From NCBI RefSeq assembly GCF_000737195.2, contig NZ_JALM01000036.1, positions 1 to 64,000 on the forward strand: 64,000 nt of DNA, given 5' to 3'. This DNA comes from Sciscionella sediminilitoris. GTDB taxonomy: Bacteria > Actinomycetota > Actinomycetes > Mycobacteriales > Pseudonocardiaceae. The notes beneath the pieces are model-generated. The model was not told the DNA's origin and did not search any database. It saw only the letters and a program-made list of their open reading frames with translations. Positions 33,903-42,191 of this stretch are shown here, piece by piece. The translations under genes were made by a program, and so were the position numbers. Position 1 is the first letter of the stretch. Every line of letters starts with the position of its first letter.

Positions 33903-34738
33903 AGGCGGAACGCGAGTCGTTCGGTGCGCAGCAACCGTTGCACCTGCTTCCGGCGCGCCCGGTCGTAGGCGGTGAGCGCGGCGGGGACCTCCCCGGCCGC
34001 GGCGAGCGCGTCCGCGACCGCGCGGGCGTCGCCGAGTGCCGCGCACAGACCGTCCTCCGGATCGAGCGGGTGCGCCGCATCGCCGAGCAGCGCGATGTGC
34101 CGGACCGCGTAGCGGGGCAGCGGGCGGCAGCGGAAATGCGCCAGCCATTCGCCGTCCCGGGCCAGGGATCCCTGCCAGTCCCGGAAAACCTCGCCCGTGC
34201 GCGCGGAAGCGAACCATCCGGTGCGGCCATCGGGAAGCGGGAAGGACAGCAGCCGCGCACCGTGGCCCCGGGTCTCGGTCACCGAGGCCACCGGCGTGCC
34301 GGTGATCCCGAACCACGTCGCACCGCGAACCGGGCGCGGCTCATAACCCTCCCCGAACAGCGCCCTGCGCACCATGCTGCGGGCCCCATCCGCGGCCAGC
34401 ACCACATCGTGTCCGCTCAACTGCCCCAGATCCGTCACATCCACCCCGAACCGCACCACATCGCCGGATGCCTCGTACAGGCCACGCAGCAAGGTGCCGT
34501 ACTCGGTGATCTGGACCATGCGGGTCCCCTCGGCGCGCACCCGGCCGTCCGCGTGCAGCTCGCGCACCCGGTACTCCGGCCCGTCCAGCTCCGGACAGGG
34601 AACCGCCAGCGGGATCCCCGATTCCGGCAGGCCCGCCGCGCGGTCCAGCACTTCGACCCGCCAGCCGTGTTCGCGCAGCCGGGCCGCCGCGGCGAGCCCG
34701 GCCACTCCGGCCCCGAGTACGACCGCGGAGCCGATCAC
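33896..34738 (-). CDS. FAD-dependent monooxygenase-like protein, short
   Basis: A 280-residue UbiH/PHBH-type flavoprotein. The N-terminal VVLGAGVAGLAAAARLREHGW is the dinucleotide fold, VVLAADGARSMVRRALFG is the DG motif, and IALLGDAAHPLDPEDGLCAALGDA is the second FAD motif. It is about 100 residues shorter than typical members, with the substrate domain reduced and the region after the first FAD motif compact. It may still bind FAD, but hydroxylase activity is unsure. It starts 4 nt inside the ABC_ATPase gene (overlap), so the two are coupled. Confidence 0.75.
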   Translation of the reverse strand: MIGSAVVLGAGVAGLAAAARLREHGWRVEVLDRAAGLPESGIPLAVPCPELDGPEYRVRELHADGRVRAEGTRMVQITEYGTLLRGLYEASGDVVRFGVDVTDLGQLSGHDVVLAADGARSMVRRALFGEGYEPRPVRGATWFGITGTPVASVTETRGHGARLLSFPLPDGRTGWFASARTGEVFRDWQGSLARDGEWLAHFRCRPLPRYAVRHIALLGDAAHPLDPEDGLCAALGDARAVADALAAAGEVPAALTAYDRARRKQVQRLLRTERLAFRLR

Positions 34739-36393
34739 GACTTCAGGTCTCGGATGCGCAAGGTGCGTAAGCGATTCAGCGCCGCGGCGATATCGAGTGC
34801 GCGCGGTACGACGAAATCGTCCGTGCTGCCCGCCGCGAGTGCGGGAACATCGGCGAGCTCGGCCGCGTAGTGCGTGAGCGCGGCCGCGATGGTGTCGGTG
34901 AGGGCGCCGGACCGGGCCAGTTTCTCGATGGCGAGCCCGATTCCGGTGACCTGGCTGGGATCCACGATCTGGTCGAGTGCGCGCAGGTCGATCTCGCTCT
35001 CGCCGAGCAGGAGGGTGTCGGTGCCGCGGTTGCGGATCCTGGTCCGCCCGTTCTTACCGCGCGCGTCCACGGAACCGGGCTCGGGGCTGCGATGCCGGAT
35101 CGGGCCGAAGGTGCTGGCCTCGACGGCGCGCCCGGTCGGGGTCGCGGCGATCGCGCGGGCCTGCTCGGTCACCTCGCTCGCGATGTAGGAGTCGAGCATG
35201 AGCACGCGGTCGGCGATGTCGAGGTAGTCACCGGAGCCGCCCATGACGATGATCGTGGACACCTGGTGCTCGGCGTGCAGCGGCCGGACGAGGTCCACGA
35301 ACGGGGTGAGCGGTTCGGAGGATTTGCCGACGAGCGCCTGCATGCGCGCGTCCCGGATCATCAGGTTGGTCGCCGCGGTGTCCTCGTCCACGAGCAGGGT
35401 GTGTGCCCCGGCTTCGACGGCCTCGATGATGGAAGCCGCCTGGGAGGTGGAACCCGAGGCGTTCTCGGTGGAGAAGTCGCCGGTGTCCGAACCGGTCGGC
35501 AGTTCGCCGACGAAGGGGCGCACGTCGACGCGTTCGACACCGCGCCCGTCCTCGGCACGGATCTTCGCGGTATCGGTGCGCGCCACGACGAGTTCACGGC
35601 CGTCACCGGGGACATGGTCGTAGATACCGCGCTCGATGGCGCGCAGCAGGGTCGATTTTCCGTGGAATCCGCCGCCCACGATCAGCGTGACGCCCTCGGG
35701 AATTCCCATTCCGCTGACGGTTCCGCGATTCGGCAGCTCGACCTTGGCAGCAAGCGATTCCGGCGACCGGAAGGAAATTCCGCCCGATTCGAGTGGCCGG
35801 TCGTCGATTCCGCTGCGCCGGGGAAGCAGCGCCGAATCGGCCACGAACGCGACCAGGCCGAGCTCGGGAAGTTTGTCGCGCAGTGCCGCGGAGTCCTCGA
35901 TCGTCTCGACGAATTCGCGGGCCGTTTCGTACCGGAAATCGAGCGCTTTCCGTACGGCCTGCGGTAGTTGCTCGCACAGCAGGCGGTGCGCGGTCACCCC
36001 GTCGATGGTGCGGCCCTTGCCGGGGAGCTGGATGCCGATGCGAAAGTGCACGACGCCATCGGCGACCTCGCTCGAGGACCGGGCCAGCACCTCCTGGCCG
36101 CCCGCGTCCACCCGGAACGCGCCCCCGCGCAGATTCGCGGCCAACCGGCGCACCAGGTACGAAGCGAGCGCGGTGGCCCGGGCCTTCCCGCGCCACAACT
36201 CCGGCGAGAGATCGGCGACCTCGGCGGGCACGGTGACCCGGATCCGGGAGGGCGGGGCGAACGGATCCGCCTGTACCCGCTGCACCTCGATGCCGATCCG
36301 GTCGAGCTCCCAGGTTCCGCTCAACCGGCGGTACTGACCGTAACCGCCGCGGTCGATCCGGCGGAGCAGGTCCGCGAGGCTGCCATGTGCCAT
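34735..36393 (-). CDS. PF09818-type ABC-ATPase domain protein
   Basis: A 552-residue protein of the stand-alone ABC_ATPase family. The N-terminal YGQYRRLSGTWEL is family-specific, the Walker A is GGGFHGKSTLLRAI (about residue 246), and the STSQAASIIEAVEAG then LLVDEDTAATNLMIRD segments carry signature and Walker B-like elements. A basic linker (KNGRTRIRNRGTDTLLLGES) precedes a helical C-terminus. No membrane segment is present. The cellular role is not established. It is divergent from an ArsR-type regulator. Confidence 0.85.
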   Translation of the reverse strand: MAHGSLADLLRRIDRGGYGQYRRLSGTWELDRIGIEVQRVQADPFAPPSRIRVTVPAEVADLSPELWRGKARATALASYLVRRLAANLRGGAFRVDAGGQEVLARSSSEVADGVVHFRIGIQLPGKGRTIDGVTAHRLLCEQLPQAVRKALDFRYETAREFVETIEDSAALRDKLPELGLVAFVADSALLPRRSGIDDRPLESGGISFRSPESLAAKVELPNRGTVSGMGIPEGVTLIVGGGFHGKSTLLRAIERGIYDHVPGDGRELVVARTDTAKIRAEDGRGVERVDVRPFVGELPTGSDTGDFSTENASGSTSQAASIIEAVEAGAHTLLVDEDTAATNLMIRDARMQALVGKSSEPLTPFVDLVRPLHAEHQVSTIIVMGGSGDYLDIADRVLMLDSYIASEVTEQARAIAATPTGRAVEASTFGPIRHRSPEPGSVDARGKNGRTRIRNRGTDTLLLGESEIDLRALDQIVDPSQVTGIGLAIEKLARSGALTDTIAAALTHYAAELADVPALAAGSTDDFVVPRALDIAAALNRLRTLRIRDLKS

Positions 36394-36440
36394 GACCCGT
36401 TTCTACCAACCGAACTCACCCCTGTGGCACTTGCACATGA

Positions 36441-36450
36441 ATTACGTAAT
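36441..36450. promoter_or_regulatory. candidate ArsR-type operator ATTACGTAAT
   Basis: A perfect 10-bp palindrome ending 15 nt before the ArsR-like ATG, with a TATAGT -10 box (36454-36459) in between that is 6 nt from the ATG. The position is ideal for repression of a leaderless transcript. Confidence 0.5.
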
Positions 36451-36465
36451 ATTTATAGTTCCTGC

Positions 36466-37011
36466 ATGTCTGGCCGAGAGGGGACCGCCGCCCGGCTCGC
36501 GGCGCTCGAGGAGCGGGTCGCGCGGATCGAGGCGGCGACGGGGCAACTCGGCGAGGACACGTTCTGGGCGCTCAACGGCCTGCTCGAGCGCGGTGCCCAG
36601 GACTCCGGGCAGGTACTGTTCACCGGGGCAACCGCGCTGCCCAACGGCGAGCACTATCGCTGGCAGCAGGGCGCACCGACGGACTGGCTGCTCGGCATCG
36701 ACTGGTCCGAGCTCTCCGGCAGCTTCGCCGCGCTCGGCCACCCGGTGCGGATGCTGCTCGTGCAGAAGATCCTCGCGGGCACCAGGACCGCGGCCGAACT
36801 CGCCGAACTCGCCGAACTCGGCACCACCGGGCAGCTCTATCACCACCTCAAGCAACTCGTCGCGGCCGGCTGGCTGGAGACCACGGGCCGCGGGCGCTAC
36901 GCGGTCCCCGGGGCGCGGGTGATCCCGCTGCTCGTCGTGGTCGCCACCGCGGCCCTCCCATTACGGAATCTCGTAAATCAGAGTCCCACGGCTGAGGAGG
37001 ACGGAGTATGA
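36466..37011 (+). CDS. ArsR-like winged-helix regulator
   Basis: A 181-residue protein. An N-terminal coiled coil (TAARLAALEERVARIEAATG) is followed by a middle region and a winged helix (about 95-160) with GHPVRMLLVQKILAGTRTAA and TTGQLYHHLKQLVAAGWLE, resembling ArsR/PadR-type DNA binding. The longer open frame upstream is antisense to the ATPase gene; ATG 36466 fits a leaderless promoter. It overlaps the serine hydrolase start by 4 nt, so it likely regulates itself and that hydrolase. Confidence 0.75.
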   Translation: MSGREGTAARLAALEERVARIEAATGQLGEDTFWALNGLLERGAQDSGQVLFTGATALPNGEHYRWQQGAPTDWLLGIDWSELSGSFAALGHPVRMLLVQKILAGTRTAAELAELAELGTTGQLYHHLKQLVAAGWLETTGRGRYAVPGARVIPLLVVVATAALPLRNLVNQSPTAEEDGV

Positions 37012-38129
37012 CGTTCGACAGACGGCGGTTCCTCGGGGCGAGCCTGGCCGGAGTGGGTGCGGTGGCGCTCGCGGGTGGCAGCGCCACGGCGGGCAATGCG
37101 GCCACCGGCGATGTGCCTGCCCTGCTGCGGCGCTATCTCGACAAAGGGATCTCCTATGGGTTTCCCGGTCTCGTCTGCGGGGTGCTCCGCGGCGGCACGC
37201 AGTACGTCGAAGGGGCCGGACGGCTCGCCGGTGCGGGCTCGGCGCGCCCGGACGGGGACACCGTGTTCCAGCTCGGTTCGGTGACGAAGACGTTCACCGG
37301 GCTGATGCTCGCCGAGGCGGTGGAGCGCGGTGTGGTCCGGCTCGACGAACCGGTACGCAACCGCGTTCCTTGGCCGGTTCCCACCGCGCAGGGCAAGGAA
37401 ATCCGGCTGGTGGACCTCGCGACGCATTCCTCCGGACTGCCGAGGTTGCCCGCGAACATCGACAAGGTTCCCGGGTTCGATCCGCTCGATCCCTATCGCG
37501 CGATCACCCGTGCGGATCTGGCGCGGTTTCTCGCCGAGACGAAACTGGGAAGCGTTCCGGGTACCAAATTCGACTACTCCAATTTCGGGTTCGCGCTTCT
37601 CGGTCAGGCGCTTTCCTCACGGTATGACCAGATGCTGCGCACGATCACAGTCCCGCTCGGGCTGCGGGACACCGCGCTGTGCCTGAATCCGGAACAGCGG
37701 CAGCGCAAGGCGCAGGGATACAGCCAGGGCCAGGCGGTTCCCGACTGGACAGGGGAAACCTTCGCTGCGGCCGGCTGCTCGGCGTATTCCACGGTCAACG
37801 ATCAGCTGCGTTATCTCGGTCATCAGCTCGCCCCGGAATCCGGGCCGTTCGCCGCGGCGATCCGGAACACCCAGAAAGTCCACTTCACGGATCCGGCGAG
37901 CAAGGTCGGCCTCGGCCTGGACTGGATCCACGGCACCCTGCCGAGCGGGCGCGCCATTCTCGGGCACGACGGGGGAACCGGTGGCTTCTCCAGTTATGCG
38001 CTCTTCTGCCCCGATTCGGGTACGGCGCTGGCGATGATGGGCAACCTGGCGCCCGACGCCCAGCATCCGGAGAGGACCGTGGACGCGCTGGCGGTCGACC
38101 TGTTCAGGGAGCTCGATGCCCTTCCTTGA
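37008..38129 (+). CDS. secreted serine beta-lactamase-like hydrolase (class C fold)
   Basis: A 373-residue exported enzyme. The N-terminus DRRRFLGASLAG is a twin-arginine signal with cleavage near residue 32. The beta-lactamase/DD-peptidase triad is visible: Ser91-x-x-Lys94 (LGSVTKTFTG), Tyr190-Ser-Asn192 (FDYSNFG) and an HDG motif in ILGHDGGTGG. It may be a D-Ala-D-Ala carboxypeptidase, esterase or beta-lactamase. It is coupled to the ArsR-like regulator. Its 3' end overlaps the convergent voltage-sensor gene by 26 bp. Confidence 0.85.
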   Translation: MTFDRRRFLGASLAGVGAVALAGGSATAGNAATGDVPALLRRYLDKGISYGFPGLVCGVLRGGTQYVEGAGRLAGAGSARPDGDTVFQLGSVTKTFTGLMLAEAVERGVVRLDEPVRNRVPWPVPTAQGKEIRLVDLATHSSGLPRLPANIDKVPGFDPLDPYRAITRADLARFLAETKLGSVPGTKFDYSNFGFALLGQALSSRYDQMLRTITVPLGLRDTALCLNPEQRQRKAQGYSQGQAVPDWTGETFAAAGCSAYSTVNDQLRYLGHQLAPESGPFAAAIRNTQKVHFTDPASKVGLGLDWIHGTLPSGRAILGHDGGTGGFSSYALFCPDSGTALAMMGNLAPDAQHPERTVDALAVDLFRELDALP

Positions 38130-38937
38130 TGGTCACGCTCGGCCCGTGGTGCTGCTCCTCCTCGAGCACCCGGTGCTGGGTCTTCACCGGTAACTCCTGC
38201 TCCGCATCCTCGTCCTCCTGCTCGTGCAGCCCCAGTTGCACGGCACGGCGGATCTGCTCGCGGTTCTCCTTGACCACATCGGCGAAGAACTCGTCGATGC
38301 GCGGGTCGCCGAGAACCTCGAGCACGATCCGGAACGCGGTGTCGATGACCCCCTGCACCACCTCGTCGTGGAACGGAAGCCTGCGTAGCCGTCCGGCCTG
38401 CGGATCCTCGCGCAGCTTCTCCGCGACGATCGTGCGCAGTTCCGTGCGGTTCTCCTCCAGGGACCGCGCCAGATTCTGCGGGTAGTTCCCGGTTTCCAGC
38501 ACCTTGACGACCTCGTCCAGCACGGCGATCGTGATCGGTTTCTTGATGGCCCGCACGATCGGGGCGGAAAGGCGCTCGATGAGCCGCTGGGTGAACTGCT
38601 CGCCGAAGGCCCGGTCGGCGGCCCGGCCCAGCCGCATGAGCACCACGACGACCCGGATGAGCCGGAATCCGCGCAGTGCCGGATGGGCCACCGGGATCAT
38701 GCCCAGTATTTCGTACCAGTTGCGCAGCGGGAACCATTTCTCCCAGCCGTGCTTGTGCCAGCGCCACAGGAATTCGAGCAGGAAAAGGCCGCAGATCGAG
38801 GTGTCCGCGACGAATATCCAGTGCTCGGTTTCCGGATTGTTGCTGTAGAAGATCGCGTAGATGAGCAGGCCGACGGAGATGATCGCGAGCGCGAGCATCA
38901 ACCAGTCGATCGTGTTGATGTTCTTGCGCGCGCTCAT
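38104..38937 (-). CDS. voltage-sensor-like membrane protein without pore
   Basis: A 277-residue protein whose first 110 residues look like an isolated ion-channel voltage sensor: S1 (12-30), S2 (42-60, with Asp45 and Glu55), S3 with NWYEILGM (74-81), and S4 from Arg89 with Arg92, Arg95, Arg102 and Arg105 at multiples of three. No S5-S6 pore follows. Instead there is a long amphipathic helical cytoplasmic tail (about 115-260) and a Glu-rich end. Similar 'ion transporter' proteins exist in Actinobacteria with no known role. It overlaps the PP2C-like gene by 4 nt. Confidence 0.7.
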   Translation of the reverse strand: MSARKNINTIDWLMLALAIISVGLLIYAIFYSNNPETEHWIFVADTSICGLFLLEFLWRWHKHGWEKWFPLRNWYEILGMIPVAHPALRGFRLIRVVVVLMRLGRAADRAFGEQFTQRLIERLSAPIVRAIKKPITIAVLDEVVKVLETGNYPQNLARSLEENRTELRTIVAEKLREDPQAGRLRRLPFHDEVVQGVIDTAFRIVLEVLGDPRIDEFFADVVKENREQIRRAVQLGLHEQEDEDAEQELPVKTQHRVLEEEQHHGPSVTIKEGHRAP

Positions 38938-39767
38938 CCGGTCGGCTCCAGGTCCAGGTAGGCGAGCGCCTTGTCGTCGGAGACCTTCGGCCGCGGCCAG
39001 CGCGCCCCGTCCGGATCCGCGCGCTCGGCAGTGTGCACGGCCTCGATGACCGCACCCGGTCCCTGTTCGGCGGCCAGCCGGAAAACCCCGGCCCAGTCCA
39101 GGATTTCGTAGTCGTCCACCGCGCAGGAGACCCCGTCGCTGGCCAGTAACGCGGCACGCACCCGGCCCCGCGGCCAGCTTCCGGTCACCGCTTGCCGCGC
39201 AGCGCCCGGATCCGCCTCGGCGACCCAGAAGCCACCGTCCACATTGCGCAGTCGCCCGGTCGCCTCGGCACCGGCGCGCAGTGCGGCGAGGTGCCCCTCC
39301 CCGAATCCACCGCCCTCGGCGAGCCGTTTCCGGTAGCCGCCACCGGATCGGGGCAGTTCACGTAGCCGGTCGTCGGCGAGCACCTCGATGCCCTCGCTGG
39401 TGCGCAGCACGACGGGCGAGTCGGCGAGCACCAGCGCGTCCACCCGGTCGGCGCCCACCCGCAGCATGGCCACCGTGGCGGACGGCGAATCCCCGGGAAC
39501 CAGCCCGAACCGCTCGGCCACCTCGGCGATACCGGTCTCCAGCACGGTGACCAGTCCGGCATCCGGTTCGGCGCGCAGCCGCGCACTCAGTTCCGTGCAC
39601 AACTGCTCGGCATACCAGCCGCCGCTGCGCCTGCCGGGCACGAGATTGGTCGCGCCGTCGAGCAGGATGACGGCGTTCTCGAGCACGGCGATCCGGTCCT
39701 CGCTCGGGCGCGTTCGCCCGTCGACCCCGACCCCATCGGCCTCGGCGCATTCGATCCGTGGTGACAC
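38934..39767 (-). CDS. PP2C-like protein phosphatase
   Basis: A 277-residue protein with PP2C-type metal motifs: the N-terminal PSEDRIAVL, VILLDGATNL (Asp37-Gly38), ATVAMLRVG core strand, ALLASDGVSCA with Asp-Gly, and PKVSDDKALAYL near the C-terminus. These fit the acidic residues binding two metals in PPM/PP2C phosphatases, though spacing is looser than in PstP, so activity is likely but unproven. No membrane segment is present. It is coupled (4-nt overlap) to the voltage-sensor-like gene and 10 bp after yczE ends. Confidence 0.75.
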   Translation of the reverse strand: MSPRIECAEADGVGVDGRTRPSEDRIAVLENAVILLDGATNLVPGRRSGGWYAEQLCTELSARLRAEPDAGLVTVLETGIAEVAERFGLVPGDSPSATVAMLRVGADRVDALVLADSPVVLRTSEGIEVLADDRLRELPRSGGGYRKRLAEGGGFGEGHLAALRAGAEATGRLRNVDGGFWVAEADPGAARQAVTGSWPRGRVRAALLASDGVSCAVDDYEILDWAGVFRLAAEQGPGAVIEAVHTAERADPDGARWPRPKVSDDKALAYLDLEPTG

Positions 39768-39777
39768 GCGCCCGAGG

Positions 39778-40395
39778 CTACCGCCCCCGGTACGCGACCA
39801 CGCGCAGGAACAACTGGGTGAGCGGGCCGATGGACAGCGCGTAGAGCACGGTGCCGATCCCGACGGTCCCGCCGAGCAGCCAGCCGATGATCAGCACGGT
39901 GACCTCGATGCCGGTGCGCACCAGGCGGATCGAGTACCCGGTACGCAGGTGCAGCCCGGTCATCAGCCCGTCCCTGGCGCCGGGGCCGAGGCGCGCGCCG
40001 ACGTAGGTCGCGGTGGCCACGCCGTTGAGCACGATGCCGCCGACCAGCAGCGCGATGCGCCAGGCGAGCGAGTGCTGCGGCGGGATGATCAGCAAGCCGA
40101 GCTGCACGACCACCCCGATCACCACGATGTTGGCGATGGTGCCGAATCCCGGCCGCTGCCGCAGCGGGATCCACGCGAGCAGCACCACGACACTGACCAG
40201 CCCGGTGACCAGGCCGAACGGTAGAGCGAGCCGATCGGAGAGGCCCTGGTTGAGCACGTTCCAGGCATCCAGGCCGAGGTCGGCGCGCACCACCATGGCA
40301 TTGGTGAAGCCATACAGGGCGAGCCCGGCGAACAGCTGAATGAGCCTGCGCGGGGCGGCGACCCGGATGGCGACCGGGGACAGATCGACAGCCAT
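39778..40395 (-). CDS. yczE: YczE/YitT-like membrane protein
   Basis: A 205-residue integral membrane protein with five to six hydrophobic helices. ALYGFTNAMVVRADLGLDAW then NVLNQGLSDRL is the YczE hallmark, along with YVGARLGPGARDGLMTGL. It is divergent from a MocR-type regulator gene, the YczE-YczR arrangement described in Bacillus and Actinobacteria. The function is unknown; a transporter for a compound linked to the aminotransferase-type regulator is a guess. ATG 40395 is chosen because the longer frame would overlap the regulator. Confidence 0.85.
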   Translation of the reverse strand: MAVDLSPVAIRVAAPRRLIQLFAGLALYGFTNAMVVRADLGLDAWNVLNQGLSDRLALPFGLVTGLVSVVVLLAWIPLRQRPGFGTIANIVVIGVVVQLGLLIIPPQHSLAWRIALLVGGIVLNGVATATYVGARLGPGARDGLMTGLHLRTGYSIRLVRTGIEVTVLIIGWLLGGTVGIGTVLYALSIGPLTQLFLRVVAYRGR

Positions 40396-40410
40396 GAGAC
40401 CAGCATCGCG

Positions 40411-40454
40411 GATAATTGGTCTGCGAACCAAAGGCCAATCGGGGATAATTGGCC
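40411..40454. promoter_or_regulatory. MocR/YczE intergenic operator array
   Basis: Two inverted repeats lie side by side: TTGGT-N6-ACCAA (40416-40431) and GGCCAAT-N8-ATTGGCC (40433-40454). ATAATTGG also repeats directly. GATAAT at 40444-40449 looks like the -10 of mocR, 7 nt before its GTG, so bound protein would block it. MocR proteins typically bind two or more such repeats. Confidence 0.65.
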
Positions 40455-40456
40455 GG

Positions 40457-41875
40457 GTGACACATCCGACGACGGCGCGGATCGGCGCGCGCGAACTGGT
40501 CGCCCTGCTCGGCTCCTGGCATGCCGAGGGCAGCAGGCGCACCGCCGCCGAGCTCGCGGCCGCGCTGCGGGTACTGATCATCGAGGGGAGCCTGGCCATC
40601 GGCACCCTGCTGCCCGCGGAACGCGAATTCGCGCGCGCCCTTCCGGCGAGCCGCACCCTGGTCAGCGCCGCGCTGGACCGGTTGCGCGCCGACGGGTTCG
40701 TGCACTCCCGGCAGGGTTCCGGATCCTGGGCGAGCCTTCCGGGGGACACGCCACGGCTCGGTCTCGGCGAGCCGGGCCCTGGCGTGATCGACTTCGCCCG
40801 CGCCGCCCCGGAACCGGTGCCCTGGCTGATGCGTGCCTTCGAGGCCGCGCGGCTGCGGTTCCCCCGGTTCCTCGAGACGAGCGGATACACGGCCTTCGGC
40901 GTCCCGGAGACCAGAGCCCGGATCGCGGAGTGGTTCACCGCGCGCGGCCTGCCGACCGAACCCGGTCAGGTGCTCGTCGCCACGGGCGCGCTCACCGCGC
41001 TGTCCCGGATCTTCGAGGTGTATACCGCGCCCGGGGCCCGCTGCCTGATCGAGCAGCCGAGCTATGCGAACGCGCTGCTCGCCGTGGAACGGGCCCGGCT
41101 GCGTCCGCTCGCGGTGCCGATGACCGCGTCCGGCTGGGATCTCCCGGCCGTGGAAACCGCGCTGCGCACCGCGAATCCGGCGATCGGGTACGTGGTGCCC
41201 GATTTCCAGAACCCCACCGGGCACCGGATGAGCGAGCCGGACCGGGAACGGTTCGGCCGGATTCTGCGGCGCGCCAAGATCCCCTTCGTGGTGGACGAGA
41301 CCGTCGTGGAGCTCGACTACACCGGAGCCGAGGCGCCGCGTCCGCTCGCCGCTCTCGCGCCCGGTCAGGTCATCACGATCGGTTCGGCGAGCAAATCGCA
41401 CTGGGGCGGCCTGCGGATCGGCTGGGTGCGGGCGGAACGGGAGGTGATCGAGCGGCTCGCGCGTACCGATCTGGGTGCGCCGATCTTCGAGCAGCTGCTG
41501 CTCGCCGAACTGCTCGACGGAGACCTCGGGGAGCGGCGGGAGCTGTTGCGCGAACGCCGGGACGAACTGGTGCGCCTGCTGCGCGCGAACTGTCCACAGT
41601 GGAGCTTCCGGGTTCCGGGCGGCGGGCTCTCGCTGTGGTGCGAGCTGCCCGAGCCGGTGAGCACCCGGTTGGTCGTGGAGGCGGAGCGGGACGGGGTGTG
41701 GCTCGTTCCCGGTGGCCGGTTCGGCGCGCACGGCGGACTGGAGCGGTGGATCCGGGTTCCGTTCGCCCAGCGGGCCGAGCAGCTGCGCGAGTGTGTGCGG
41801 GTGATCGCGGCGGCTTCGGCGCGGCTGCACGGTGCCGATGGGGTGGTCGAGGCACCGGATCTGCCGGTGGTCTGA
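40457..41875 (+). CDS. MocR-type GntR/aminotransferase regulator (YczR-like)
   Basis: A 472-residue fusion. The N-terminal GntR winged helix (about residues 15-90) has LLPAEREFARALPASRTLVSAAL and FVHSRQGSGSW. A PLP-dependent aminotransferase-fold domain (about 110-470) has VLVATGALTAL, FQNPTGHRM and the PLP-lysine region TIGSASKSHWGGLRIGW. MocR proteins sense PLP or a metabolite and regulate a divergent neighbour, here yczE. GTG 40457 is chosen from the leaderless -10 box and the family's N-terminus. Confidence 0.9.
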   Translation: MTHPTTARIGARELVALLGSWHAEGSRRTAAELAAALRVLIIEGSLAIGTLLPAEREFARALPASRTLVSAALDRLRADGFVHSRQGSGSWASLPGDTPRLGLGEPGPGVIDFARAAPEPVPWLMRAFEAARLRFPRFLETSGYTAFGVPETRARIAEWFTARGLPTEPGQVLVATGALTALSRIFEVYTAPGARCLIEQPSYANALLAVERARLRPLAVPMTASGWDLPAVETALRTANPAIGYVVPDFQNPTGHRMSEPDRERFGRILRRAKIPFVVDETVVELDYTGAEAPRPLAALAPGQVITIGSASKSHWGGLRIGWVRAEREVIERLARTDLGAPIFEQLLLAELLDGDLGERRELLRERRDELVRLLRANCPQWSFRVPGGGLSLWCELPEPVSTRLVVEAERDGVWLVPGGRFGAHGGLERWIRVPFAQRAEQLRECVRVIAAASARLHGADGVVEAPDLPVV

Positions 41876-41936
41876 AGGAGCTCCGGAAGGGCTCCGGGAA
41901 GGGCTCCGAAATGAGCTCTGAAAGGCTCCGGAAATG
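41876..41936. repeat. degenerate tandem GCTCCGGAA repeats
   Basis: Five copies of a GCTC(C/T)GGAA-like unit, spaced 11-13 bp, run from the mocR stop to the hairpin. They are non-coding in either sensible frame. Confidence 0.5.
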
Positions 41937-41940
41937 GCGA

Positions 41941-41980
41941 GACCGGGTGCCGAGTCGGGGGCACGACTCGGCACCCGGTC
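41941..41980. terminator. 17-bp perfect hairpin between convergent genes
   Basis: GACCGGGTGCCGAGTCG (41941-41957), a 6-nt loop, and the exact reverse complement (41964-41980). It lies between mocR (rightward) and the secreted protein gene (leftward). No T-tract, but the strength and position make a bidirectional terminator likely. The remaining 42.0-42.19 kb shows nothing recognisable. Confidence 0.75.
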
Positions 41981-42191
41981 CGCTTGCCCCGATGCGGCCT
42001 GCGCGTGGGGCAACGCGCGGCCTGGCGTTCGGGGCGATACCCGATCGGTTCGGGCGCGGTGAACCGATCGGGAGCCTGTTGGGGCGCCGGCGGTCAGTTG
42101 GGTTCGTGCGGGAATAGCGAGGAACGGCCGCGATAGCCGGCCGGGAGAGGGGTGCGTGGACACACGGGTCCCGCGGAACTCGCCTCGGAGG

